From: Allomyces macrogynus ATCC 38327
Taxonomy: Eukaryota > Blastocladiomycota > Blastocladiomycetes > Blastocladiales > Blastocladiaceae
Assembly (NCBI GenBank): GCA_000151295.1
Contig: GG745354.1
Location: forward strand, 228,406-289,969
DNA: 61,564 bases
Direction of reading: 5' to 3'
The notes beneath the pieces are model-generated. The model had not been told where the DNA came from. It saw only the letters and a program-made list of their open reading frames with translations, and ran no database searches. A program made the translations under genes and the position numbers. Each line of letters starts with the position of its first letter. Within the stretch, counting starts at the first letter, position 1. Positions 41,519 to 53,900 of the stretch are shown piece after piece.

Positions 41519-43761
41519 ATGCTCTCCACCACGCCAGGGGCTCCTTGCACTCCCACCAACGGCCATGTCGCGAGCTTCACCGCAGCCGATGAAGAGACGA
41601 CAGAGCCAAGGGCACGACCATGCGTTCAACATCACCTCAGCACCGCCGTGACCCGCGTCAAGAATGCCTCGTGCCGTGCTGCCGCATCCACCAAAGATGC
41701 CGCTCTCCGCGTCCCCGCCGACCTCGCCGGGTCGGCGCGGTACTTCCACGAGCACCCGGCACAACTCGCGACAGACAATTTCGCCGGTGTGGCCGTCGCC
41801 ATCATGCAAGTACCCGAATCGATCGCGTTTGCATTTCTTGCCGGGATCGCGCCCATGCAAGGCCTGTAGTCGACGTTCTGGATCGGGCTGATGGCTGGTC
41901 TGTTTGGCGCGCGCCCGGACATGGTCAGTGGGCTCGCTGGCGCCATGGCCATGGTGCAGCGCGGGATCATGATCCCGGCCGCCGACAGTCCGCTGGCAAC
42001 CGCTTGCCCGAGCGAACGCATGCAGGTGCTGCTCGCGACAATGCTCGTCGTCGGCGTGTTCCAGATTGTGCTCGGGCTCATCAAGGCGCCCGCTGCGCTT
42101 CGGCTCTTGCCGTTCCCCGTGCATGTCGGGTTCACGAACGGGCTTGCCGCTGTCGTGCTCGTTGCGCAGTTGGCTGGGTTCAATGTGGACGCGGGACCCG
42201 CCGTCACGACCGAGTAGGGAAATGCGCAAGGAACGTGTCCCGCCGCCGATGTTCCGACCGAGCCGCCGTAGTGGATCCTGCGGTTCGACGAGCTGCAGCT
42301 GTACCTGGTCGCAATCTTCGTCGTGCTCGCCATGATCATCACGCACTTCCAGTCGCGGATTCCGGGAACGCTGCGACTCGATCCCATCAAGTTGACGAGC
42401 CAGATTGTGCCTGGGTCGCTGAAGGCCATGGACGTCACGATGCTCGTCGAACACCTCGTCTTCCGGCGCGCGCTTGGCGTGCACGCGAAAACAGTCGGCG
42501 ATGTGGCCGTCATCAAGGGCGAATTCACGGCGCCGAGCTGGCTACTCGTGGGAATCGACTGGAGCAAGTATACCGGGACGATTTCGAGTACGCGGCCTTG
42601 GTCTCGGCGATTGAGAGCATCGAGTCGCTCATGACGATGCAGCTGTGCCGACCTGGCCCGCGAGTCGTTGGGTTAACACGCGGGGGCACAATAACCGATT
42701 GCGCAAGGGTACGCGCTCCTTTCCGATTCGTTGCATTTGATATCCCTCGCCTTTTCCCTCACCCCGTACCCACAAATATCTAGCCTCGGCAGCCTCACCG
42801 CGCCGTTCTTCAACTGCATCGGTGGGTCCGCCATGGTCGGCCAATCAGCGCTCACGATCCTGAGCGGCACGCGGTCGCGGATTGCCGCGGTCACGGCCGC
42901 GCTCCTGATTGCCGTGATTCTCGTTGCTGCTGGGCCCGCGATCGCACTGCTTCCTGTCGCGACCCTCTCGGGCATTCTATTTGTTGTGGTCCTGCACGCG
43001 TTCGAGTGGCGCACTTTGCGGTACATTTTCCGGCGCGAAATGCCGTGGGGTGATGTGGTTACGGTCGTCGTCGTATCGGTGCTCGCTGTGGCCGTGAACC
43101 TGGCCGTGGTCGTGGTGGTCGGCACGGCGTGGTCGGCGATCGTCTACGCGTGGCGCGCGAGCCAAGATGCTGTGGTAGAGCGTATCGGCGTCGCAGAGAT
43201 CAAGGAGGCTCCGGCGGGCAGCGAAGTGGATCCGAACGTGGGGTTCGTTGAGCATGTGTTGTCGGTTGGTCCTTTCTCTGACACTAAACCGCCACCTTGG
43301 TTCGCGTTCTAGTCACGCGACACGAGCCCTCCCTTCTTCGATTCACGGGCCCACTCTTCCACGCGTCGACTGCCGCGCTCGTGCACGACCTGACCCTCAC
43401 CTCGCCGCCCGCCGTCGTGCGCCCGGAAACGGATCCGCCCATTGTGCTGTGGGACCTGACACATGCACCGGTTCGCGACGCATCGGCCGTGCGCGACCTC
43501 AAGGCCGCGGCCAAGGCGTGGACAACTTTTTAGCTCCCGCTTCCAACCTTGCGCGCTGACACGTTGAGGACTTCGGTGACGCGTGGGCGTTTAACTGGAC
43601 GCCGACGCGGAATCACGGCGTGTCGGTGCCGGCTGGTCGTGCTCGGCGCAAGTGTGGGGTCGGGTTGCCGCACTCGATCACGAGGAGGCATCGACCGCTG
43701 CGCAACGACGGCGACCCGAGGGTGGTTGAGGACGGTGGCGACGAGCGCGTCCACATCCACG
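41519..43761 (+). pseudogene. Decayed SulP/SLC26-type anion transporter with STAS end
   Basis: Starts well (ATG 41519) and shows the SulP hallmark FAGVAVAIMQVPESIAFAFL. An in-frame TAG follows at 41867-41869, exactly where the conserved Gly-Leu-Tyr motif needs Tyr. Hydrophobic helices continue in the same frame (FWIGLMAGLFGARPDMVSGL, GFTNGLAAVVLVAQLAGF), then two more in-frame TAGs at 42215 and 42269. Frameshifts occur near 42575 and 42670, yet IESIESLMTMQL, TRGHNNR and GGSAMVGQSALTILSG follow in order. A GT-AG intron ending TCTAG at 43312 joins VLSV to TRHEPSLLRF, the start of a STAS domain (VLWDLTHAPVRDASAVRDL), closed by TAG 43531, with a degraded remainder to about 43761. Intact homologues exchange sulfate, bicarbonate or other anions. 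As written this copy cannot make the protein. Confidence 0.75.
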
Positions 43762-44473
43762 TTAATCCATAGTGACGACTTCTCTTATTTTAAAATGACT
43801 TGGCACTCGACCTTTCCTTTGTAGTTTGCAGCTTCGCCCTGCTCGGCCCCCTCTCAACTCGCTTCTACCTGCTTTGGACACGTTCCCCGCTCAGCGACCA
43901 ACGACCCGCGCGCGACCATAATCGAGACGGGCCATGGCATCCGGCACATCATCTGCGATTTGACCTGCTCAAGCAAGCGTACCATCCGTGCCTCGATCCA
44001 TTTGTGCTTACTCCCCACCCGCAACACGTTCCGCTCGTGCTCGCGCATCATCAGCGACGCGATCGGCTCCTGACTTCGTGCAGCAGCCTACCCCGCTCCG
44101 GTATGTGCAGTCGGCACCGCCGCTCGGTTGCGCGCAACCTCCGGTCGGGTGCACGCATCCGCTTCCATTGGATAAACACGTCTCGCGGCCGCCGAGTGGG
44201 TGCACATTTTACCACAGCCGCTATCCAAAGCGCGCCGATGCCGCGGGAAAACAGCGCTCGTGGTTCCACGATGATGCGCACGACCACATATTGTATTACC
44301 GCACTCAGGCTGCAGAACAGTTCATTCAGCACGTTTTTGTGTTGTACACTTCGGTGCATAAATTGGTCACGCCCGTTGTTTTTTGCTCTTCCACGGCCGG
44401 CTGGAAGTACACTTACTGCACAGCGCTACGTGCGTATCGCGCTTTTGCGGAGCGCCGCGCACTTGGTCAACCA
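43762..44473. other. Region between SulP remnant and homeobox copy 1
   Basis: About 710 bp. Plus-strand frames show a loose Pro-Pro-x-Gly-Cys pattern near 44100-44210 but no domain or splicing. The last 40 bp next to the homeobox gene (GCGGAGCGCC then CTTGGTCAACC) match the sequence just beyond the 3' end of homeobox copy 3 near 55775-55800, so this is shared 3' flank. Confidence 0.5.
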
Positions 44474-47400
44474 TCAGCGGTCGCGCACGGATGGTGACAC
44501 TGTCGACGAGTGTGCGGCCTTGCCCTTCTTGAGTGAGCGGCGGCTACAAGAGCACAGATAAGGCAGTCAATCAAACGGAAAAAAGCACAGGGGCAAGGTG
44601 ACATTTCCTGTCCACAAGCCTGACAGCAAGGGTTTTGGAAAATGAGATGTTCTGGCAAAGCTAAGGGCCAGGCGTGGGCAACCATCACCCAATCAAGCGC
44701 GCGCGGCGGCGGACGCGAGCAATCCAATCGACCCGACGCCTCCACAAAAGTGCCCGCCTCATGGTGGCCGGGCCACAGCCCAGACCCTGCATCGAGCCGG
44801 TCCGCCGGTCGCTGTCCCTCGCTCCTCCCGTCCCCACCTAGTACGCTCACACGAGATACTGGCACAGCCCACCACCACCACCACCACCACCACCACCACC
44901 ACGGCCGAGGAGCAGGCACCCGCATCGCTTCAGGCGAGCCCGGAGCACGGCCGGGCACCACCCGTGTTGGCGACAAGGTGGAAAGGATGGACGTACCGAT
45001 GGTTCACGAACCACGTTCCGAGTTGCGCGAGCGTGAGCCCCGTCGCCGCCACGAGGCCTTCTTTTTCTGCCCGAGTCGGGTACGGGTGCTGTTGAGCAAA
45101 GCACCCAAGCAAGAGTCGCGCAGCGTCGTCGAGACGTGCATAAAAAACAGGTGCGAGGACATTGGCAATGGTCAGTAGCGCATTCCTTGTTTGCATCTGC
45201 TTTCGTGCAAAGCGATGGATGGCAAACGGCAACCGACTGCAGCGCGCCGAGGCAAGGGCAAGGGCAGAAGCATGGTTCGTCCACGCTAACTCTCCGTTTC
45301 CCCTCCCTACTCACGCAACTCCATCCCCAGCGGCCATGGTCGTCCTCCAGGTCGGCCTGACGACGCGCGGGTCGTCACGACGACTACGCCCCACCGACCG
45401 TCACCACGCCACGCCCAGACTGCAAGGAAAGAGAAAGCGCGCAACGTACCTCGCGATGCTCGTCGACCCACGCCAGCAGCGTCGCGCGCGCCTCGGCCGG
45501 CAAGTTGAACCGTCGCCGCCGATTCTTGACTGCGGCCAGCGACCAATGGTCGGCGCTGAGCGGTACCGGGGGCGGCGGTAGCGGCAGCACATCGCGCGTG
45601 CTCGTCGTGGACTCGGTTGGCGGCGTCGTAGTCGCGCCGGTCCCAGCGCCGCTTGCTCGAGTACCGCCGCGCACGTCCCCGATCGGGCCGTCTTCGTCGC
45701 GCCTGTCGTGCACGGTCCCGCTTGCTGTCGCCGCATCGCCATGGCCCCACGCCGGCGCATCGGCCACGGTGGCCCCGTGACGCTCGTCGCCCCGATGCGA
45801 TGCGCGCCGCGTCATTGTCGTCACCCCGGTAGCATCCCGTGCACCGGCACGACCAGGGCCCGCACCTCCCCCACCACCACCACGACCCCAGCTCGTGGAC
45901 CACGTCGGTCGCGGCACGTCGTCGACCGACCGCTCTGCCGCGGCTGGCATCCTCGCGTCGCCGCTCGCTCGGCTGACACGACCGTGCGCCGTGCCCGGCG
46001 CTGTGCCGCCGCTATCCGCTCCCCACGTGACTTGCTCGTCGACGGTCTCTTGCGCAAACTCGACCACCGACGACCGCGGCGCACGGTCCAAGGCTTGCGG
46101 CCGCACTGGTGCGCAAGCGTGGTGCGTCGCCGCTGAATCGACTTGGCTCGGATCGCGGTGCATCCATGGCGCCGCGGGATGCCACGACCGGGCGGGCATT
46201 ACGGCACCGTGCGACCAGTCGGCGTCGCCGTGTGCGGCTGCAGGAACCCATGCCGCGGCCGGCAGCACGCCGCCGTCCCGGTCACGTCGGTGCACACGGG
46301 TGTACCACCACGCGCCGCACCATGCTGCTGCCTCGCCAGAGTGCGCACAACCGTCGTCACCCAGCGCGGGCTCGAGCGCGCGTGCCGGTCCCGGCGGAGG
46401 CGCGTGCAGCGCCGCGGTCGGACCTTCCCACCACCATCGCCACCATGGCGGGGGCGGCGACGGGGCGTGCATCGCGAGATCGGGCACCGACTCGACCGCG
46501 CCCGACGGAGAGTGGATTGGATACGGCGAGTAAGTGGATCCCGTCAGATCCTCGGCATGCATGAGCAAGGGCGCCGCGGGCAGCCGTGGACCGAGCGGCT
46601 CGCGAACCCACCACGGTGGCAAGTCCGGCCGCGTCGCGAAGTTTGGACCGGGTTGTGCTGGTGTGGGCTCGACGGTTGGCTGCGATGGCGGCCAAGCGCT
46701 ACGTCCGAATCGATCAAGGTTAATTCACGCCACGGTGCGCATGGACGAACGGCGACAGCTCGACCACGGCCCATCGAGCATGCGAATTCCGCGCAACGTC
46801 GAGGTACCGGGCAGTCGAGGAGCCATCCCCCCCCCCCCCCACCCCTGCGCCCGCATCGTCGCGTTGGAGCACTCTGGCCATTGCCGTGCACGTAGCGCGG
46901 GGTGGGCGGAGCGACACGGAGCTGGAAATGACGAGTGGAGCGTACCCGCTGCTTTCAAGTGCGTGCCACCGGTGCCCAGCATGCCCGTGCAGATCGGTGT
47001 GGTGCTGACCGCCAGTGTCGGATTCGGCAGTATGCAGGAACGCGGGCCGCCACCACGTCGCATGTCGAGTGCCCGCGTCGTACAAGTCGTGTGCGGCACC
47101 GCTGCGCATGGTCTCGACGGGCACGATCGGCCGCGAGAGGAAAGTCGTGACGACCGACGGCGGCAGCGGCAGAGCACCGTGGTCGTGACGGTGCGCCTGC
47201 GACAGCGCCGCATACAAGTCGCGGTGCGCGACCCATCCCGTCGCGTGGTGGTGGTCGTCGTGTCGAGCAATGGAGTGGTGATGCTGATCGGGTCCGTGCC
47301 GCTGCGGCGCTGCCACCATAGGAGGAGCCAAGTCGAGTCCGTGCCACTGCTGAACTCGAGCAATGTCGACAGAAAGCGCCGCATCGCGCCGTACGACTGC

Positions 47401-47811
47401 GGGGCCGTTGTCGTCGTCGGGACCCCACCAAGTCGCGGCCGCGGCGCGATAGCGCTGGTCGAATGGGTGGAGGGCGTGCGCGACAGCGTCGTCGTCGTCG
47501 TCGGCAGCATGCGCAAAGTGGGCCGCGGGCCAAGGGGTGGATGCGTGACGGGTGGATCCGGGATGCGCGATCCCTGCATGCACACTGCGCTGCTCGTTGC
47601 CGTGGGTGAGCAAGGGGTAGTCGGTCGAGCCGGCGCCAAGTCGTACGTCGTGCTGCTGCTGCTGCTGCTGCTGCTGCCATTCAAAGGGCGCCGGCGCAAT
47701 AGGTCCCCATGATGGAGGCGGCGGCAGCGGGTGGCCATGAGCGCCGTCATCGTTGTGCTCAACCCGGGGCGGTGGCGGAACGCCGATGCACCGGTGCCAA
47801 CTTGGGCCCAT
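44474..47811 (-). CDS. TALE-class homeodomain protein, copy 1
   Basis: Four exons on the minus strand: 47811-46729, 46679-45450, 45088-44997 and 44543-44474; all joins in phase, 824 residues. Before the homeodomain come 740 residues of low-complexity sequence rich in Ala, His, Pro, Asp and Trp, starting MGPSWHRC, with a Gln8 tract. The homeodomain (about 745-808) is split after EHRE and after the Asn-His-Arg of helix 3. Helix 1 has NLPAEARATLLAWVDEHRE, then the TALE loop HPYPT, helix 2 EKEGLVAATGLTLAQL, and recognition helix TWFVNHRRRSLKK with Trp48, Asn51 and Arg53. The final intron is 453 bp. Probably a DNA-binding regulator in the nucleus; TALE proteins often act as heterodimers. The 49-bp first intron is inferred from phase and from alignment with copy 3. 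Start set by similarity to copy 3 (MDPSWQRR). Confidence 0.8.
44870..44902. repeat. CAC trinucleotide run in an intron
   Basis: About eleven CAC units, inside the second homeodomain intron of homeobox copy 1. Simple repeat. Confidence 0.9.
46827..46840. repeat. C14 homopolymer in homeobox copy 1
   Basis: Fourteen C on the plus strand, read as Gly on the minus strand near the end of exon 1 of homeobox copy 1. The equivalent place in copy 3 lacks the run. Prone to length error. Confidence 0.85.
47650..47677. repeat. CAG repeat coding Gln8
   Basis: GCT/CAG triplets coding eight Gln in homeobox copy 1. Copy 3 has a shorter Gln tract at the aligned position. Confidence 0.9.
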
Positions 47812-48824
47812 GGCGGCGAGCGGGGGCGCGGTTCCGTCGTGCAGGCACCGAGCGTGCAAGGGTCCACGAGGGTGTCGGTGCGCAATTACAGCAATTGGTG
47901 TTGACGCCGGTCGTGGTGCACTAAGCAGTCGACGGGTCGGGTCGGGTTCCGTGGCACTGCTGAGTTCCGTGGCACTGTTGTCAACGCGCGCTGGGAGGAG
48001 CGACGGCGTGAAGCGCAACAGCAGCGGCACAATGAGCGAGCGAGATGGCGGCCCAGGAGCGATGTTGGGTGCGCGCGCGCTTGGGGAGTGCTCGACGAAA
48101 GCGAACAGGCCTGATTTGCGCGCCGTGCCCTGTCTCGTCAAGGGACGGACGGACCGGGTACGTGGGCCGAGTGCAACCCTCTGCCTAGGCCTGGCGATTG
48201 CAGGCGATGGTGACTGCAACACTAACCGGCCCCCGGTTCTCACATTGTGCTTCGTTTTGCGCACTGCTGCAAATAATTGACTTCATTTTTTGGCTTGGGT
48301 CGACAAATTTGCACACCAATGCAAGACCTGGTGCACGCGGCGTTGCGCCGGTAATCAAAGCACTTCCGCGTGCGCTAACGATGATGGGCCTCACCAGGAC
48401 CGGCGGAAAATTATCGTTGGAGTTGCTCGCATCGACGCTCCGCGCTCTGAGAGAATTGGCGATAGTCAATCGCGATGAGCTGAGCGACAGAGTGGCAAGG
48501 TAGAGAAGTCCTTCCCGGTTATCGTGCAAATTGTGATACTGCTAGCACGACAAGATTGACCAGTAAGACAACACCCGACTTGACCCTTGAGCAAATGAAT
48601 GAATGAGCACGCTCCACAATTTGTATTTACAGGGGCGGCCACCGCGCCGGGAACGGTTTCCGAGCGGGTGGAGTGACGGGACAGTCGGTCCTGTGGTCGC
48701 CACCATTTGCTCAAGGATGACCAGCGTGCTTTGTCTGTTGCAGCTGGATAAATCGCGAGGGTAGCCAAGTCATCCATCCACGGTGAACACTGTCGCAGTG
48801 CCAGAAATAATGAACTGATGTGAG
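47812..48824. repeat. 5' flank of homeobox copy 1, duplicated upstream of copy 3
   Basis: About 1 kb without a supported gene. Stretches at about 48198-48290, 48445-48500 and 48600-48640 match, in the same order, sequence at about 59205-59290, 59490-59545 and 59650-59695. Shared pieces include GGCGATTGCA.GCGATGG, TCTCACATTG, GAGCGACAG and CACAATTTGTA. So the duplication that made copies 1 and 3 included about 0.8 kb of upstream DNA. Confidence 0.65.
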
Positions 48825-49691
48825 CTATAGTAGACAAACGACACGAACCCAACCCAACCCCTCTCTCTCTCCCCCCCCCCCCCCCGCAACGGACACAATT
48901 AAACCCACGCTCGTCTCGGACCCGCGGCGCTTCTTGACCATCCAATGATCGTTCCCGAGCCGCTCGGCCCACGACTCCGTGACAAGCGTCTCAAACTCGA
49001 CACGGTCAATCTTTTCAAACACGCGGCGCCGCGGAATGAACGCTTCGGCGGTCACGGCGGGAAGGACGGGCGTGGCGGTGCGGCTCGGCGAGGCGCGGAT
49101 CGTGTCGGTCTCGATGATCGCGCGCGACAGGACCAGTTTACCGTCGGCGTCGAAGGCCTGCGGGTGCGTGGTCGGGTTCACGACCTGCACAAACTTGTGC
49201 GGCTGTGCGAGCGTGCGCGTGCGGCCGAGCGGCTTCACCTTGTAGGCTGTGTAGAAGTGCACGGTGCCGGGCTGCAGGGCAAAGAGCGTGTGGTCGCGGC
49301 CCATGCCGACCTGTGGGAACGTGGCGGGGAGAAGGAGCACGCCGTCAGCGGACGTTTACGTGGATGCGTGCGCACGGGTCGGCGCAACGCGATTGTCGAG
49401 CGTCAAGGTAGACCGGCGTACGTTGGGTCCTGCATGAAATTGAGTGCCGCGCTGGCGCACGAGAATGTTGCCCGGGATCACGCGCTGGCCGCCGTACTTC
49501 TTGAGACCGAGGCGCTTGGAGATCGAGTCGCGACCGTTCTTGGTGGAACCACCGGACCGCTTCGTGGCCCAACGCTTTTGACCCCCAACGAGCAACGGGT
49601 TGGCGAGCGCCGTGGGCCGCTGGACGAGGAAGTGGGTCGCGGGCACGGCAAGGCGCAGTGCGCCCATGCGTGACAGGAGCGATGAGGCCAT
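48825..49691 (-). CDS. MRPL27: Mitochondrial ribosomal protein bL27m
   Basis: Exon 1 is 49691-49422 and exon 2 begins at 49310 after GT..CACAG; the join gives [17 protein letters not shown], the classic bL27 core. Before it: a mitochondrial targeting-like N-terminus ([16 protein letters not shown]), [20 protein letters not shown] and the [18 protein letters not shown] block. bL27 lies at the peptidyl transferase region of the large subunit and acts in mitochondria. The C-terminal extension ([23 protein letters not shown]) is of the type seen in fungal mL27. After about 48910 the frame passes through a C15 run and stops at 48825, so the last 25 codons may be wrong; a donor GTGGGT at about 48905 is an alternative. 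It sits between two homeobox genes. Confidence 0.87.
48861..48885. repeat. CT repeat followed by C15
   Basis: Five CT units and fifteen C, at or just after the end of the bL27m coding sequence. Confidence 0.9.
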
Positions 49692-50957
49692 GGCGGGGGT
49701 CGCGTTGGTGGTGGTGGTGGTGGTGGTGCCGGATCAGACGGGTTGAAATTGGGGGTCGCGGTCGGTGCCGAGCTGGAGCTGGTATTGCCGCAGACGAGTT
49801 GCGGCAAGTCGGCCGGGATCGGTGGTGGCCGAATGGATTGGGAATCAAGGCGCGAAATGAAGGGGCAGGATTGCCTTGTTGGATGTGATCAAGCATTGAC
49901 GCTGCATAGGATCACGTTGCCGACGATGCTCTTGACATGCGGGTGTGGTTGCAGCTTGGCCAGCCCGGGACCGCACCAAGGCGCCTCAAGGGAACTTCGC
50001 TTTTCGCCCGTTCCGACTGCATTGCGCGATCGCGCCAACTGAAGGTCGTCGATGCTGCGGCGTTGCCATGCCATACATACCCGCCGATGCGACCGTCTGC
50101 TCCCTGCCGGCGCTGCGATGGAGCTGCCCGTCGCCAAGGCCCCCTGTCCGCCCAACTGGTTCACTCACCCGAGCAGGTTGATGCGCAGCAAGCACCGAGA
50201 GAGATGAGCGACGGATTGTGCTCGACAATGCTGCACTCTTTGAACCCCGTGCCAAGGCGCGGCCACGGCCACGGCGGCACCAACACCTCCGTCATGGGAG
50301 GAGACAACAAAACGGCCGCGGCGCAACGGTAGCGATCATTAAAGAGGTGCGCGCGGAACGTGGCACTCGAGCCCACCCGGCAGTACGGCGCGACCAGGAC
50401 CGGGCACTGGCGCGGTGGCGGTGGTATTGTCAGCCTGACATCAAACACAGGCAGTCGGGACAAGAGAAGAATGGGCCGGGGCAACAACCATTTTCCATTA
50501 CGGACCCGTGGAGAAATGCGCGTGCGCGCGGCGTGCATTCTCGCGTGCGACTTGGCAGGGAGCGCATTGCTCTGGCCGGCGCAGCCCTCTGACAGTCACC
50601 ATCGTCCAAGGCGCGTGCGCCGCATTTGCGGCCGTTCTCGCGCTCAAGCAGCGGCATGTTCCCCGTGGCGGTGCGACAGGACGCCCCGTGGACGTGCGCG
50701 CGCAAACGCTGCTAGAGATCCTTGATGCGACGCGACGGGCCCAGCACTGCCCGCGCGCTCTCCGACGGACACAGCCGACCGAACCGAGCGACGTGGCCGT
50801 CAACCGACCCGACTGGATCGCCGCTCCCCGAGGTCGTGCACCGGCCTATCAGCGCGACCGACGGGACCGTCCCCGACTCGCAGCATCCCGCCGACCAACC
50901 GACCAACTGCACGCGTTTGCCCGGACCGTCGCCATCAACCACCACGCTGCTACTTCC
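49692..50957. other. Divergent region between bL27m and homeobox copy 2
   Basis: About 1.27 kb. The frame of homeobox copy 2 stays open upstream to 50508, so its protein could start earlier, but no Kozak-like ATG or domain supports it. Otherwise promoter sequence for the two divergent genes; nothing recognised. Confidence 0.4.
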
Positions 50958-53900
50958 ATGCACGCGAACCAACACGGAGGCGGTGGCGCTGGTCCGCCGC
51001 CGACACCCGCAGGCATCCGTAACGACGTGCCGCGGCACGCCAGGATGCACACACTGCCGCCCGTGACCCAGCCGGGACCACCCTACGCGCACGATCCGGC
51101 GGCGTGGCAGCCGGCGCACCAGCAAGTCGCGCCTGGCACCGCGCCCAACGCCGGTAGAAGATCCACCGACCCGCAGTACGCGCGCGCCACCTGGCCCGAT
51201 CCCGCCTGGCGTACGCACGGTATGCCCCGAGTCGACTCTGCGGCAACCACCAACGCGTACGCTGAGCCCAGTCTCTACGCGCCCGCGCCCGACCTGAACC
51301 GCGTTGTTGCGCCGCATCGCACCGCGCTCGACGCGACCGGGGACGGCTCGGCTCCCTTTACGTGGCCCGCACCAGCGCCCGTGCAAGTGCACCCATGGGA
51401 CGAACGTCGAGACGGCGCCGATCGGCACGGCATGACGTGGTCCGACCCGATCTGCGACGCGCTGCCGCATCCAGACCACGACCCGCACGGCGCGGTCGGA
51501 CTGCTGCCGTTGCCACCGCCGCCGTCGGCGCTGATCGCGACGACTCGCCCGCACCCGTGGCCGCGCGCGCGTGTGTCGGACGATCCGTATGCGGGCCACT
51601 ACCACAACTACCACGAGCCGCACCGTGCCGCGAGCCGTCGGCGACGAGATCAGCAGGACTTGTGGCACGCGGACCCGAACGCGCGCTTGCTGCACACGAG
51701 TGCACTCGACACGTGCGTAGTCCGTTTCGAGAGCCTTGCCGTGGCCGCCGCAGCCACGGTCGCCGACTGTGCCGGCTTCTTGGGGGGACACGTCACTTAC
51801 CGCCGTGGCAAATCATCTTGCAGATCTGCTCGAGAAGAACGCGACATGCCCGGTCTTGGTTCCAGTGTGGTCGCGCGTGACGTGCCGCCACCGCTTCCAC
51901 CGTCGGCGGCGCTCGCCGCACCGTCCCCACCGTTCTCGCCGCCGACGGCACGGCGTGCGGCACACGCGGTCGATCCATTCTCAGCGGGTACCGGTGACGC
52001 GCCGTTGGTCCCGCCGCCCACGCGCGCAAGTTGGACGCGCGCGAGCTGGACGCACTTACCTGCCGCTCGCTTCTCCACCGCGGATGATGATCGCACACCA
52101 TGGCCGCATCACGGCGGCTCCACCGTGCACAACGACCGCGCTCCGTGGCCGTATCACGGCGGCGCGTCCCGGCCCGCTGACGCATTGGACGACCGGCCTA
52201 GTCGGGCGCCCGAGGGGCCGTCCGCGGCGCCCGTACGTGCCCACCGCGACCGGCCATGGTACGGCGCGCCTTACTCGCCGTGGAGCGGGGGCTACTCCTC
52301 CCACGCGCCCACGGCACCTTCGGGTTATGCGGCGTCCACAAGCGCGCACGGGCGGCGTGTTTCGCCGACGTGGCATCAAGTGCACGACGGAACGTGGCCG
52401 CGGCACGACCGCGCGGGTCAGGCGACGTGGCCGCCCGCTGCTGCGACAGTGCACGGGTCGGGTCCGTGGAGACCGACCAGCGCGGGGAATGGCCTGGGCG
52501 GTAACGAGCGCGGGCGCAAGCATGCAGGTGACGCATACGGCGACTGGCACGCGGTCGACGACGAGAAACACGGGTGGGCGGCGGCAGGCGGGGAAGACGC
52601 GAGCACAGCGCAAAACGGTTGGATGGACGTGCACAGTGTTGCGTGGGCCACGGATCCAAGGGTGCCGCCAGCGCTAGATCGAGTCACGGCGTGGACGAAC
52701 AGCGAGACCGTGGGGCCGGCGCCGTGGGGACCGGCGTGGAGCGGCGCGGATCATGGTGGTGACGGTGGAGCTGGTGTGCGGGGTGCCGACGTTGCGTACA
52801 ACGGGGTGGTACCGGCCCCAGATCGACTTGATAACACGGCGCCGCGAGACTCGGCGTTGCAGAACGAGTTTTTGCCACGGCACCCGCCTGCTCCACGACC
52901 GCCGCAGCCGTTACCAGAGACGACAACGACAGTGCACGAACCGACCGCCGACGTGACGGCGGCGCATGGGTCGACCTCGGGTACCTCGGGCACGACGAGG
53001 CCTGACGCCGGTCAACGCGCTCCAGTGTCGATCCCGCCACATGGTGCGTCCGCGTCGGCGTCGGCGTCGGCGCCCGTGGCGTCACCGCCGCGCGCCGCGC
53101 CCGCACGCCGTGTGCACGACGGAGGTGGACCCGGTGGGCCTCTGCATGCTGGCCCCACGGGCGCGAGTGACCGCGCGCTGCTGGCCGTCGTCAAGAACCG
53201 GCGGCGGCGGGCGCACTTGCCGACCGGTGCGCGCGCGACGCTGCTGGCGTGGGTTGAAGGGCACCGCGAGGTATGTGCATAGCGTCGACCATGGCAAGCA
53301 AATGAGCGGGCCAGCGGGGTGTGACAGGTGGCAGATGACAGGCCGTGGCGGGCCGGGACCGGTCGCTGCAGGGCGCCGTCGATGTTGCTGTCCTTGGATG
53401 CTGCCGTCCGGTCCGTGGTTGCTGCGATCCATGGTTGCTGCTCGCCGAGGCCGGGGTCGCGTGTGCCGTACGGTGGAGGTGAGCGCTGAGATGTTGGTTG
53501 GCGATGGTGGAGCGCGCGAAGGAGCGAGAACGGGAGCGCGCGGCCGGCCACGGACGAGCTGCAGCGGCGGCCGACGCCAGCGAAACATCAACCAGCGCGC
53601 GGCCAATGGCGTGCTCTCATCGGCCCTTGCTCCCTTGCTTTTCCTCCTCTCCATCCGCACGGCCCACGGTCCGTCCCGCAACCCGAGTACCGAGTAGAGG
53701 ACGCTGACGTTCCTTGTCGTTTCGATGCGGTCGTACCTACTTAGTCGCCCTACCCAACGCGCACGGAAAAGGACCAGCTCATGGCCGCGACGGGGCTCTC
53801 GCTCACGCAAGTCGAAAACTTTTTTGTCAATTTCCGGTATGCTCCTTGCTCTTAGCGATTTCAACGGCCGGGCCGTGAGCGTGTGGGATCCGAGTCGGTG

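Noticed and set aside
42214..42271. A 58-bp GT-AG segment in the SulP remnant that would remove both in-frame TAGs
   Set aside because: Removing it shifts the frame away from the hydrophobic helices that follow; the unspliced frame is the coherent one.
46534..47712. 392-codon plus-strand frame opposite homeobox copy 1
   Set aside because: Mirror of the biased codon use on the minus strand; the minus strand has the homeodomain, splice sites and paralogues.
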